Shown here: positions 51,001 to 63,330 of the stretch, one piece after another
How positions within the stretch are numbered: position 1 is the first letter of the stretch
Layout of the letters: each line of letters opens with the position of its first letter
Assembly (NCBI GenBank): GCA_903813345.2
Contig: CAIIXF020000007.1
Coordinates: forward strand, 14,178,714-14,242,713
DNA: 64,000 nt
Reading direction: 5' to 3'
Source: Owenia fusiformis
Taxonomy: Eukaryota > Annelida > Polychaeta > Sabellida > Oweniidae
Position numbers and translations under genes: made by a program
Notes under the pieces: model-generated
What the model saw: the letters and a program-made list of their open reading frames with translations, nothing else
Told to the model about the DNA's origin: nothing
Databases searched by the model: none

Positions 51001-54000
51001 CTGTTTATGCATACAGGAACTAATATAATCCCTGAGCTGATAATACAACCACAGTCAACAAAGATTTAAAGCACAATGCTATGCCATAAGATTAAATGTA
51101 CATGTACTTCATCAGTGCAGATGCCCTACCTTTCCTACTCCAGTGTTTCCAGTGAACAGCACAGAGTGGTTAATGGCCAGCATCTTCTCAAACAGGTAAC
51201 CATATCTGACAGTATCAACAGTTGGTACCACCATCTCAAAGAAGGGGACCTCAATATTGAACTTGAATGTAGGGACTATTTTCTCCCATAAATCGAAACG
51301 TCTTGTCTCAAAGTCAATGTAACAGCTCCATAGGTCACCTTGTTGTGGCATCTGGCAATATAAAAAGGAGAATGTAAATAACAGGGATGCAGATAAGTGT
51401 ATTGAAAACCTGAATCTTTGCACATTCTTTACATCTTTCATAGGACAATGAAAAATTATTCATGATGATCAATCTTTGAAGGCAAATTGAATTATTCCCA
51501 CCTACATCTTCACACTTGGAAATGAAACAAATGGAAATACAATGGATTCAAACGTACTTGATATTATCAAGGTATTATCACGATGAACATTTTATTCCAT
51601 TTATGAGTTTCAAGGAAACAAGATTATTCCCTGATGAAAAGGCTTCATTTCATCCTTTCATCAAACGCATTCATTTATCAGCACAAATTCTACTTTTTAA
51701 GTGCTTGTTATTGCAGTACCATCCACTAGAGTTATTTTTCTCTCTTACCTTAGCATCACCATTGTCATCAAACAGCCCCCTGATGAATGTATCAAAGGAG
51801 TCCCAGTTAGACTCAATAATATTGCCTCCAAGTGACCACAGATAACAGAACACAAATGTTGTACATAGCAATGGATGCAGTTTGGCTGGGTCCATGCGGA
51901 GATCTGGGCCACCACTGTATGTGGTCAACACTTCAAACATCTTACACAGGGTTGTCACCTTACTTATGTCAACCTGAAAAACATGCAAATTGTAATGTAA
52001 AAATCGAAAGAGAATTTCCAATACTGTGCTGGTTTTTCAAATGTGAAGATGAAACATTGTGTGACAGTTAGTTATTCCCATTGCCTCACAGAGGCATAAT
52101 CATAATTAGACAGTAAATTCACAATCTCGATCCCCTGTACTGTATTCACAAAGGGTTCTGTCTTTTACGATGCAAAATATCAACATCCAATGGACCAATA
52201 CACTAACATACCTGGTTTATTGCTTGTGTGCATTTCTTGTTGATAAACTTAAGCCCAGCATCAACATATTTAGAGAAAAGCTCCAAGATGTATTCTCTTG
52301 TCTCTGGTTCTCTGTATTTGTCTGAGACTGTAGCAAACCAGGTTTTCACATATGGCATCCACTTCAACTCTCCAGGGTCGATGTACACCATACCGCATCT
52401 ATGATAAGAATAATAAAGGCTCATATTTTGGTACTTTTTCATTTTAGAATCATATCATTGACTAGTTGCAACGTTACAGTATTTTTTACTCAAAATGATT
52501 AAACCTACAGTAGTCCATTTATCAAAAAAACAAGCGAGGCAATTCCCAGTGAACAGAGTCTAATTTGGTGATTCAAGTGCATATATCTTATTGTATATAG
52601 AGAGAGACAAGAGATCTCACCTGCTGACAGTAGCTGGGGAAGCTACAGCCAGGTCCTGAACCTCAAACAACATGTGTATGAAGTTGGTCAGCTTGATTCT
52701 CTCACTGTTGGCAAGACACAACATCTTGTTGTCATCCAGTACTGTGTTCATGTTCTCAATCCACAATGCATCTACAGGACCATCACATATCACCCACTGG
52801 TGGTCCTCTGTTGTGTCCTGCAAAATACAAATTTCAGTTCACTGAAACATTTGCTTTCCACGCATACTGTAACTCTCACTTGGTAGTTTATAACCAATGC
52901 TGGAGGAGCACAATTGTTAATCAACTAAATTGAAGACTAATGAACAATTATTAAAGGTTTTGTGACACATTTTGACTTACATGTATTTCTCTGTGACACT
53001 AGTTTCAAGCCTATATGCAAAAGTTCAGAGTTAATATGCAAGAGATGACACCTGCCAATCTGCCTACCTTAAATCCTTAATACAACTTACCTGTACACAT
53101 CTTCTGACAGTGAGAGCCATGAGGCCATCACTCCACTCCAGGGTGAGCTTATTGATGCCTCCGTACAGTTCATCCATAGTAATAGACTTGGGGTTGAGAA
53201 CAAACTTGTGGGTGGGGACATAGAAGTTGTTTGGGTGTTCGATTCCCTTCTCGTGTAGGTTATCACAGACTTTACCAAGGATCTGAAACATAAAGGCATA
53301 TGGCTCAATTTCATATTTTAGGCAAAAAATAATGAAATAACGTATTTGTTTTGAAATGAAGGTTGCAGAATAACTTCTAATTGTATAAACAAAAAGTATC
53401 GTAAAATGTTTTATATTTAGGAAAGAAAAATTAAAATTTTCTTGCTAATCTAATCATTCAAATAAAATAGATATACTCAGGTTATTTAAGATTGAACATT
53501 TGAGATTGATAGTTGCCTAAAACAAATGATTACCTCATAGGTGGTTGTCTTGCCACCCCCAGTGGGCCCTACCAACATGACACCGTGCCTGACAACCATA
53601 GTTTCATACAGCTGAATGGTCTTCTTGATAATACATGGCTCAGGTTGCAGTCCCTTGTCCTCCATAACTGCAATAATCTCCTCTTGGAGGATACCATAGT
53701 CATGCTCTGGGATGACAACAGAGGGGAATAGATCCTGTAGAATAGCCTAGAAACAAAGGTTAGTGTTGGTATTTGATCAGATAACTGATTAAATAGTGGA
53801 ATAGCCTACAAGAAATGTTACAGTTTGATGTCACACTTTTCTAAACCCATTGCAATGCTTATTCATGCAGTCAAAACTCACAAGGTAGAAAATGCTTAGG
53901 CTGGAAAATTGATAAATTAAATATTATTTGGTCTTAATTGCTCCTTTTGATCAGTAAAGCCAAAACAGAATTGCACTTTTTAAAAATAACCAGACCCTAT

Positions 54001-57000
54001 GTTTTTTTATTGCTTACTTGGAAGAGTATAGCATCATCTGCCAAGAACTTGGGTAAGTTACTGTCTCTCAGAGCTCTGATGAGCACAACATCTTCACTCT
54101 TGTCAGGGTTCTCTCTCTTCAATGATCCTGCCATGACCAGCACAGACTTCACAGCTCGCATACCTACAAATAATGTAATAGGGCTGGAGTTGTCATATGA
54201 ATAAACTGCCAATAATCTTTGTCATTATTCAAGTCGTAGTAATATGGAAATATGAGATTCATTTGATTTAGTGTGATACAATGTAAAAAAGGATGGTTTA
54301 TAAAATGAACTTTTATTTTAGATGATTTATATTCAAATACTATAATATTTGCATGTTGAGCTGGATTTTTATGTACAGTAAAACCTGTAAAGTGGAACAC
54401 CTCTAGAAGTGGAACACCTTTGTTAGTAGAACACTTTTCATAGTGTCAAGACCAACTAACTTAATGTTAAATGAACCTCTATAAGTGGAACACCTCCCAA
54501 GTGGAACACCTTTTAGAGGTACAAAGGGTGTTCCATTTAGACAGGTTTTACTGTATTTCATGTAACAACATACCGAAATCATAATGATCCTGTTGTGATA
54601 GCTGTTCACTGCACAACTTGTACATCTGGGTCATTTTCTGGGCTAGATTCTTAGAATCCTCAAAACCTTCAGAGTACAGGATCACCTCAGCAATAAGTCC
54701 TAGAAGAAAACAATCCACAATAGCATTAGTATTACCAATGAGAGGATTAATTCTTGGCATATTACTTACATGACAATCAAAGTGAAGGGATACATTCATT
54801 TGGAAATGTTAAAGCTTATATGTATGCATGTCTTTTATTAGAAGATGTGTCCACTAACAATAATGTTAACACAAATGATATGACTGTTAGTGCCAATACA
54901 TAATTGAAACAAATTTATTTGTCTCATTTTCTGAAGACTGAATATGTACAAAATGTGCAGCTTGGTTTATAACTTACATCATAATTAGATTTTAAGTACT
55001 TACTATAATCAGGCACCATCATAGATATTGGTCTAAAGAGAGCCTTCAAGTTGTCTGGGAGCTCAGTACGTCCTGCATACCCAGGGTTCATTGTGATAAA
55101 GGCAGCACATGACATTACTAGCTTGATTTCTCGACCCTCAAACATGAATCTTGAAAGCTGGAAGAAAAATGTTTTTTTTTATATAATTTCAATATTGAGA
55201 GTGTTTACATTGAAATTCCTTACAAGGTAAGTCCCAATTCTTTGCAAAGTATTAAAGTCTTTATTCCTTACAGGGTACTTCTATAACCTTACCTTGGATG
55301 CCTTAGCATTCCTGATGGTGATAAGCTGTTGAGCAATGACAGACAACACTTCAATGTCAATACGATTGAACTCATCAAAACAGCACCAAGCTCCTGACTG
55401 GGCCAAACCAGAGAAAAATCTTCCCATCATCTAAAAAGAGAAGAAACACCCATGCTTAACTATTTACATTGTCTTATTGTTAAAGTTGTCAATCAAACAA
55501 ATAAAACTATGGATGAAACATATTATAGTCTAAAAGTAGGCTTACTTTGTAATCCAGACCATCAGAACAGTTGAAGACAACACACTGATTGGCCAGAGCC
55601 TTGGCGAGATCTTTAGTGGTCTCAGTCTTTCCTGTACCAGCAGGACCTGCTGGAGCACCCCCAAGATCCAATTGGAGGGCACCCATCAAACATAGATAGC
55701 AACGATCCTGAAATACATAAATGATATCATGTTTAACAAGGCATTAACATGACAAAATGTGAATAGGTGGTTGCGATTACAAAATTGTAACATGTGTTAC
55801 AGATGTCAAATGTGTCACAAAAAATAGTGGCTGTAATTTGTTACCTATCACAAAAATGTAATATGACGATCATAAATATGCTCTAATTCAACCACAGTGA
55901 TCAGCAGTTGAACACACTGTCACGGAACTGAGGAATACTTACTGTAAGTGGTGTGATGACCAGACGTGGTGATGCTCCTAAATACTCATAGCCATAGACA
56001 TATTGAGAATTGGACATTCTTACAACACAGTTGTCCATGTCAAAGTCCCAGTAGTAACGAAGCTGCTTCTGCCACTCAAAGCTTAGGACACTATCCACCT
56101 AGAAGCAAACATTTTGGGATGAATTTATCTAAAATATAAAATAATCGGTAAAATACTTTGATACTAATCGCCATGGTCTTTGGTTTTCAATTGTGATAAT
56201 GATTTCTTTGAATTGTTTGGGTAGGGGGTGTAAGACATTGTTTCTTTATTCAAACTGGCATATTGAGGTTTGATTCCTATTATGACTGATTAGTGTATTT
56301 AGATTTTGGCATGTATGCTTTTGTATTTAATCATTTATGCATTGACCTACCTTGATCTTCACCATTTCAGAGATCATATCCCTAGCATGTACATCTATGG
56401 TGATCAAAGCACCTAAGATATTTCTGGCCAGTTTGGGCAGCTCTCCTCTGACAACCTTAGCTAGATCTTGAAGTTCCTGGAAATTACAAACACAAAATAT
56501 AATATAAAATATCATATTACTTAGTGGAATTAAACATACAGGCGTTAATGCACACCATACAAAAATTAGTTAATTAACATATAAGAGTGTGGACTGGGTT
56601 TACCATTCCCTATTGGTATAATATGTTTTCTTCAAGCCCAAAAGTTTGTAAATTCCCTGAAAAGCAAAACACTTACAGTAAAACATTTTTGTTCAAATTC
56701 CTCCATGGCTTCCAAACGATCAAAATCACCTTCGAGAATCTCAGTGACCTCCCTACACCAGACCATCTGTGCAACTGTCAGCACCACCTGGGATGCATGA
56801 GACACCACCCAGTCTGTGCGTTCACGTCTTTCAAAGTCTGCAATTGCAGCTTTGACTAGTTTGCGAAGGTTGCTGAACATGGCTTCTTCAACTTTGCCTA
56901 GCCAGTCCTCAACATTTCCTCTGGCTTTTAGACCCTGAAATTGAAAAGATTGTATTACTCAGATAGAACATTGATTCATAAGTGGTAATACCACTAGTTT

Positions 57001-60000
57001 GAAAGTTTCACTACTCACTCTTATTAAAATCATTATTATTTCAAATGGCATGGATACTCGGATTTTACCACTCTGTTTAAACATCAGCATTTTCTTCATT
57101 TTACGGCAGCACTCATTTTGAAATATTGTGTGTCATACTGAATCAATTAGATGTTCACATGTTTACCTTTCCTAAGGAGACTTTTTCATTTTCAGGTGAG
57201 ATCATAGCCAGGATATCATTGGTGTATTGTACTTCCTGTTCCCCACCTACTGGAGTGTCCTTGCCATGGCTTGAGGATGGTGCTTGGACACCAAATTCCA
57301 GTTTGGCGATAGCATCAAAACATTTACGTAAATGAGGCTGGACAGCAAGAGGGTTACGGGTTTGAGCCAAGATCTCAAGAAGCTCGTCATTGGACAAGAA
57401 GTAGAATCTGAAAGTACAGGTGTGGATCCATTTACAGTAGGAAAGAATATGCAATGGTACATTCATTTTGTGAAAATACTGACAAATTAGCCCATTCAGA
57501 AACTAAGACTAAATCAGACCACAGTACAAATGAACTCAACCCACAATTACCTCAAATACAAAATGACTGTTGAATATAGAAATGCAATTGGTAATCACCT
57601 TGGGAATATAACTCTCTTGGATTCCAAGTATGCTTCAAGACATTTCTGAATTTGGTCCAGGAGTGCATTATTATTCTGGAAGGTCTCTAGTAAACCAGGC
57701 TGGGTGGCAGCTCTCAATGCAAGAGGGACTTTGTTTACTTTACGCATGATGTCCTTGTAGGATTTATCAACAGTCATGAACATCTTAGCCTCTGCTGGCA
57801 ATTGGCGTTGGATGTCTGGAGCACTAAAGATACTCTCAAGGTAGAGCCAGTTTCTTTGGCAATCCAGCCATTCATCCTGAAAACAAAAACATTTAGAACA
57901 CATATAATACTATTGGTCATTCAGCCTGAAGTCACACGTCGTGTCCACGCGATATCTGTCAATCAATAAGGTTTCGTGATACCCCTGATAGCGTGGGTAT
58001 TATGGAGATCTCGAAACCGTTGAATATTTCAGCATAATAACAGCGGAGATGTATTGGATTGTACAAGGTGGTAATAATTCAAGATCAGATAAGTAAAAAA
58101 ATACCGACTTGGGCAAGGCTAGTATAATACTTGAATGTTTATATGTTGATTGTTGAGATTTTTGTTTCTTTTTCATAGAGGACAAAAATGTTAACCACAT
58201 CCTAGTGTATTTGTATTTCCAGTCTTACAATACTTAATATCAGTAAACAGTAAAACCTAGGTTAATATTTAAAAGCCACGACTCACCAATGTCTTGCCAA
58301 ACAGTTCCAACTGTTTAGTCCAATCATCCACTTTGGGTTTGATGGGTCCAACATGACGACTGCTAGCAATGGTGGAGATATTCACCACACTGTCATCCAG
58401 TAGTTGCTGTATGTCATCAGTTCCACCCAGGATGAAGATGTCTTTGGTGTCTTTGTGATTCAGTACTACAAACTCCATAGACTTCCATGCATCCTCGACC
58501 TATTAACAGCAGAATGAATTTGAATAGTTGAATAGATGATATAGTTTCTACTTATTAGTTTCCAATAATGATAAAGATGACAGCTCAAACCAAAATTTAT
58601 AACAAATTGATATCACTCATATGGATACACGCACCATTAAAAGGGAAACAAGCTACTGTAACAGTCAAAATTTAATTTACTAATACATATGACCAGACTC
58701 TTTACCTTTTTAAGTATTCCTTCAAGACTCTGTTCAGAACTAGCCCTGCCTGAGACTTCTTCTATCTCCTCTGTGTGGGTAAATGCCTCCAGTTCAACAA
58801 GCTTACCCAATGTCATGGGGTCCTCTTCAGTGAAATGATACTCAATAATCTGTTCAATGACATCCCAATGTCGTGCTTTGAGACTAGGGTTCCTCAAATG
58901 AGCAATCATGGGTAATTTCTCTCTCATATCTTCTACTCGCTCTTTCAAGATTGGTACGACACCATTTGGTGGTAGCCCTTTCTCCAGCTGGTTGACAGAT
59001 TTTCCATATTTTGCTGTTTGGCCTTGAAGGACTTCTGGGTCTAATGTATCAAGTTGCCCATCTGTCCATGCAGTGACAAGTTCATCCCATTCTGACAGGG
59101 AGTCCCATAGGAGTTGTTTCAGTTTCAGTTCAGCATGGGCCTCTTCTAGTGCCTCATACTTTGTCACCTCAACCTTGAAATTCTTCTGGTATGCTTTGTA
59201 GCTATATGCTCTCTTTTGTAGTTCATCCATTTGGTCTTGTAGCTTCTTGAGAATTTGTTGTACTTTCTGGTTGTCTGCATTGGGATCCAGAATAAGTGGA
59301 TTCTGAAATGTTATAGATAATATTAGGAAATATCCACAGGGCTCTCAAAATAATGGCTGTTATCTGCTGCTGAACAATGTCATGAACAAATTCTTTGGAA
59401 AAGTTAAGTAAGACCATTTTATGTAAACATCTCACAAGACTCACATTGAGCAATAACAATACACGTAAACACCTCTCAATGTGAACATTTAACCAGTCAA
59501 AACAACACCGATTGATACAGGATTTTCTGTTGGACAATCAATCATGTTTGATATTTAGTTTGGAAGACCTTGGCAAAAAGAAGTTCTAAAACTATTCAAA
59601 TTCTCTAACCTGTGCTGCCTGCTTTACTTCCTTCACCTCCTTGGCCAGTTCAGCAATATCTTTGTCCAGATGAGTACAGAATTTGTCAATGTCAGCATCC
59701 CTCTCAGCTAGGGCTTTGTCTATTGCATTACGCACATTAGTGATGGATGGATTTAGAGTCTGGTACACTGCAAAGTCTTCAGGAGGTGTTGGCACTGTGA
59801 ATTCTTCTATTAGATCATACATTTCTTTCACAGTCATTGCCTCTCTGTAATGGAAAATATCAAGCATTTAAAATTTGATCAAAGTCCTTCTGTAAACCAC
59901 TACCCTGCGTGCAGAGTCTAGTTAAACTACACTCTGCCTAGTAGAGACCATATTACAGTTTAGTAGCCCCGCCCCCAGGACGGGTACCGGTGACAGTTTG

Positions 60001-63000
60001 GGTAGTAAATCACTTCTGACCTACGTGCTGACCTTCTTCCACCAATCAGCGAGCTTGAAGAAACATACGCCAAATGCGTTCTAATTAAATATGCGTATGT
60101 CATTGGTCAATACCGGGCTCAACGATGACGTCAGAAGGAATGCCCATATATAGAACGTCGGCCAAATTTGGCCGACGAACACTGGTTGGCGCGGTGAGTT
60201 CACAGGTTTGTTTTAGTTTGAAAGAGTGAAGACGAAGCTCTCTTTTAAGAAGTGAAGTCAAACGAATGCAAAGGGTAGTAAACCACAATGCCGACATTTA
60301 CCATATATATTTCCACCATTGTTTTACTTACTTGTCAAGTGGCTCAATTCTCTCCTGTATTTCATCAAGGAATGTAAGACTCTCAACAAACTCATTAGTG
60401 GTAGTGGGAGTAAACTCAAGTTTAAATTGGGCATCTTGGAGTTCAGCTATCAGTCTGTCCACTTCTTTACGTGCTTTCATAGGCAGTAAATCATTCACAA
60501 CCTACAGAGAGATGTATATGTTACATCTGTATTAAAAGTTCATGATTTACATATTCTTTCCGAGTTGAGAATAGACACAAAGGATTTTACATTTGATTTG
60601 ATTTCTTGTTCTGATGATCTTGTAAGGTTGTTTTATTGAATAAATGTACTTCATTCAGGTGATCACTTTATCAGTTGCTTGAGCACAGGATTAAATAAAC
60701 CTTCAACTTTAAAAGCTATGCAATCCTAATTGTTTGCTGCTCCTTGGGAATTCTTAATTATAATTGCACTTACATCCAGACATCTGATTGGAGATGGTAT
60801 CAACATGCTCTTCATTTTATCTGCATCCATGAGCAGCATGCCTATAGGCCTCTTAGGTATGATAGCTTGGGCCATACGGTGCTGCTTGTGGTAGCGGGCA
60901 AGGGACTCAGCAAAGAATGGAACATCTAAAAATTAATATGAATGGTAATTGCATTATATCCAATTATTTGAATAAGATTCAAGAAATATACTGATGGAAT
61001 CTCGTTTTTAACACTATCTTAATTACATGTTATTATATCAGCAGCACTATATCATCATTCAATGACATCACATGTTAAGTTTATAACTCACCGTGTGTCT
61101 GGACACGGACATTCTCCACATCTGTGGCCTCATTCTCCTTGTAGAATTCTCTATGAGGCTCAAATGTATCTCCATACTGACTGGCAGCATTGAAGGCAGC
61201 AATAACTGCTTCCTATAATGTACAATACACATGGATAATTCATAACCTAGGTAAATTCCCAAAAAATCTTGTCACAATAGATAATTTTTACTTTTCACAT
61301 ACATAGTAAATCAAGTAATCAATTTGCACATCGTATGTACACTCAATGTTAAAACTAATAATGTAGTTTTGTATTAAAAATCTTTGAGATTATTGTATAG
61401 TATTTACCCTGATGCTTTGTATGATCTGTTGTAAGTGACCATCATCATCAAACATAGTTGGTAGACTAGGGCCATCTCCACAAGTCTTCTCCTCAAACTT
61501 ACTGTTGATGATAGGCCTATAATAACACAAACATACACTGTATGTACATGTGTGCCTCAATTACAAACATTGAGAGATCAAGCTATTAGTTTCTGCCTCT
61601 CATGTTGTTGAATGTATTGCCTCATCTGACGACAGTCTGTCACCAATCAGATAGTTTGTTTTTGATACATTGTATATTCTGGTGATAAATAATTTTCTCA
61701 AACTGTTTTCTTTTCATCATGGTTTAGGGTAACATGGACCATTTTGAGAATTAAACATAATATATGTAGATATTATATGAAACAAACATTTATCTAAATG
61801 TTGTCCATTATTTTTTAGGTTATCAATACATACATTTAGGTACATGTATATGCAAAATGCTGTTCAGTACAAGATAATACCTTGTGAATGCATCAAAGAA
61901 GGTATCAGGAACCAAGTTCTGTACACTGAGGACGGCATCCTGGAATCTCTTGATAACCTCTGCGACACCATCTTGGAATTCATCCTCATCGGGTGAGAAG
62001 AGAACTTGGTGGGGCTCCAGTACAAACTCTGTGATGTATAAAGGTGGCAGCACTGGGGCCTCTTCCTCCTCATTCTAATCAATAAAGATGAACAAAGCAT
62101 TAATTTAATCCTTAACATTGTTGATGACATGTTCAAAACACAGTTCGTATCGAAAAAATGCAACAAACAAACAAATCGTAAAACCTCAAAATCAGTGATG
62201 GCTACATCAGGTTCATTCAATGTACAATGAAGCCATGTTTCTCCTCTTATGGTTGACTAAACACAAAAATTATTCACTGTTCAAACAGCTGGTTCAATTC
62301 TACCTCTGGATCTTTAGGTTTTTCTTTCTCCGCTTTCTCTCCTTTCTCAGCTTTTTCCTTTTCCTTTTTTCTCTCTTCCTCCTCTTGAAGAGCTTTGGGT
62401 TTGTGGTCATGGTCTTGTTTATCCCAGCCTTGTATATCAGCTAGTGGGGGTGTGTTCTGTAGCTGCTCTGTCAGGTAGTTCAGAAGAGTGGAGACAGAGT
62501 TCACTGCTAGTACATGCATTGTGTTCACTATGAGGTAATCTGCCAGACGGATGAAGCTGAAAATAGATTCATTTGCACTTATAAAACATGCGATTTCAAA
62601 TTAATACTGTATTGTGATCATGATCATACATATTAAACAGACTGTTGGATCTTGGTGTTCTCATTAATTTAGCATACATGTATTTTCGTTTATCTTTCTG
62701 ACTACTCTCCAGAATGTACTTCACTTACCATGTGAGTCGTTTGCAATGTGCTCTCTTGTTGGCTTGTTCTGTGTATGTCATCTTGTCTGGTGCCTCCCCA
62801 TAGATGTCCATGTCATAGTTACTCTGCATCAGATAGCTGCTAGCTGTACCAGGGGGACCTCCATCTACAATACATAGCTGTGTGAGTTTCATCCAGGAAT
62901 CAAATCTCATTTTGTTTGGAACATTTTTATTTTTACCAAATAAAAATTAATCTTACGAAGTTGTTTTCATAAGATTCCATGTCTAAATCATGTTTAATAG

Positions 63001-63330
63001 AGACATGAATTCAGGTTCAAAAAATTGTTTTGAAAATGATTATTTCATACAAATTTGAATTATTTGTCTAACAATATTGAAGGAATTTTAGGATTCAAGG
63101 CACAGCATAATGTTTTAGCTTCAATTCCCATATTGAGGGTGAGATTTCTAGAGTTCAACCAACCAAACGTTTGAATGAGTTCATTTCCTACCTGGAGACA
63201 TTCCTGGCGTGTTCATACCATCATAGAAATAATCGTCTGGTGTGAAGCCAGCTTCAAGCAGTGCAGTACGACAGGCACTTCGTACAACCTCCTTGACCAA
63301 GTCTCGGAACTCAGTCAACCTGCCTGCCAC
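36070..63330 (-). CDS. DNAH6: Axonemal dynein heavy chain 6, N-terminus outside window
   Basis: ATP-driven motor of inner dynein arms in motile cilia. Fifty-six coding exons join in phase to 3846 residues plus stop; human DNAH6 is about 4160, so roughly 300 N-terminal residues lie to the right. The order is tail/linker, AAA1-AAA4, stalk with microtubule-binding tip, AAA5-AAA6 and C-terminal domain; exon coordinates are given in the segment entries. P-loops: GPAGTGKT (residues about 1147-1154), GPTGGGKT (1428), GNTGVGK (1774) and GVGGCGK (2125). The end reads [18 protein letters not shown] to ALLTALSE. The Phe in HSTNFVV, a [15 protein letters not shown] block, and the linker GLPPNGVVP fit DNAH6 better than DNAH1/3/7. 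Every donor read is GT. Introns hold several MITEs and one promoter-like cassette. Assignment to the axonemal family is certain; DNAH6 itself is very likely. Confidence 0.9.
39447..39633. mobile_element. Degenerate CAGTAAAACCTG-family MITE
   Basis: The right end reads TTTTACTG before TA at 39634-39635. The interior repeats GTGTTCCACTT and GTGGAACAC; the left end is worn, with AACCTGTGTAAGTGGAACAC near 39450. It lies in a DNAH6 intron. Confidence 0.55.
40804..41261. mobile_element. 458-base MITE with TA flanks
   Basis: The terminal repeats are AGGTGTCACTACGGTAAAT on the left and, read from the right end, AGGTGTCACTCCTGTAAAT. TA lies outside both ends (40802-40803, 41262-41263). No coding content. 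It sits in the DNAH6 intron between exons 41319-41603 and 39770-40111 and is unrelated to the CAGTAAAACCTG family. Confidence 0.75.
43726..43747. repeat. Short GTATT microsatellite
   Basis: Four to five tandem GTATT units in a DNAH6 intron. Confidence 0.8.
45446..47300 (-). other. DNAH6 stalk and microtubule-binding tip, exons 36-39
   Basis: Exons: 47146-47300, 46557-46737, 46132-46367, 45446-45929. Two charged coiled-coil arms flank the microtubule-binding domain, which holds [20 protein letters not shown]. The second arm is Lys/Glu-rich and ends near [16 protein letters not shown]. Confidence 0.9.
47604..49421 (-). other. DNAH6 AAA4, exons 31-35
   Basis: Exons: 49290-49421, 48854-49014, 48422-48572, 47966-48147, 47604-47790. 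Walker A is [12 protein letters not shown] and Walker [25 protein letters not shown] marks the module end. Confidence 0.9.
49624..51351 (-). other. DNAH6 AAA3, exons 27-30
   Basis: Exons: 51130-51351, 50581-50728, 50011-50462, 49624-49797. Walker A is GNTGVGK and Walker B is [11 protein letters not shown]. The segments [11 protein letters not shown] and [11 protein letters not shown] are typical of axonemal heavy chains. Confidence 0.9.
50836..51003. mobile_element. CAGTAAAACCTG-family MITE, partly degenerate
   Basis: Starts CAGTAAAATCTGTAAAGTGA after TA at 50834-50835 and ends in a worn CCAGTTTGACTG. The interior has several TGGAACACCT units. It lies in a DNAH6 intron. Confidence 0.65.
51749..53746 (-). 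other. DNAH6 AAA2, exons 22-26
   Basis: Exons: 53534-53746, 53091-53282, 52621-52817, 52212-52398, 51749-51973. Walker A is [12 protein letters not shown]. The diagnostic blocks [19 protein letters not shown] and [15 protein letters not shown] are intact. Confidence 0.9.
54018..56098 (-). other. DNAH6 AAA1, exons 16-21
   Basis: Exons: 55943-56098, 55546-55707, 55293-55430, 55004-55157, 54574-54699, 54018-54163. This is the main ATPase site: Walker [14 protein letters not shown] in the second exon and Walker [10 protein letters not shown] in the third. FEYLGA-type [16 protein letters not shown] precedes the P-loop as in all dynein heavy chains. Confidence 0.9.
54376..54553. mobile_element. 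CAGTAAAACCTG-family MITE, best-preserved copy
   Basis: The 178-base element has ends CAGTAAAACCTGTAAAGTGG and, from the right, CAGTAAAACCTGTCTAAATG, with TA at 54374-54375 and 54554-54555. Inside, AGTGGAACACCT recurs in both orientations. It lies in the DNAH6 intron between exons 54574-54699 and 54018-54163. Confidence 0.85.
57912..58122. repeat. Possible MITE sharing the 34461 right end
   Basis: TACCGACTTGGGCAAGGCTA at its right end matches the right end of the 100-base MITE at 34461, preceded by the same GATAAGTAAAAA. TATAATACT borders both proposed ends (57903-57911 and 58123-58131). The left end does not match, so the boundary is tentative. It lies in a DNAH6 intron. Confidence 0.45.
59967..60199 (+). 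promoter_or_regulatory. Promoter-like cassette inside a DNAH6 intron
   Basis: On the plus strand, antisense to DNAH6, a GC box CCCCGCCCCC (59967), CCAATCA (60042), ATTGG (60102), a perfect CRE TGACGTCA (60126-60133) and TATATAG (60147) occur in promoter order. A 22-base perfect palindrome CGTCGGCCAAATTTGGCCGACG pieces as 60156-60177, and GCG followed by GTGAGT at 60194 could be a splice donor. No downstream coding exon was identified. Confidence 0.4.

Larger units (their letters stand above)
56351..63330 (-). other. DNAH6 tail and linker, exons 1-15 of window
   Basis: Exons: 63192-63330, 62729-62864, 62304-62556, 61881-62074, 61408-61516, 61092-61212, 60774-60925, 60332-60501, 59610-59844, 58706-59302, 58287-58499, 57599-57876, 57167-57407, 56677-56934, 56351-56476. 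They cover the DHC N2/linker region, with QNFKVEV-like, [10 protein letters not shown] and NPSLKARHW blocks in the largest exon. Exon 62304-62556 carries a Lys/Glu-rich insert ([17 protein letters not shown]) that looks lineage-specific. Confidence 0.88.

Noticed and set aside
59930-60300. Histone-type gene or tRNA-derived SINE in the DNAH6 intron
   Set aside because: Promoter-like boxes are present but no histone coding sequence, A/B box pair or tRNA fold was found.
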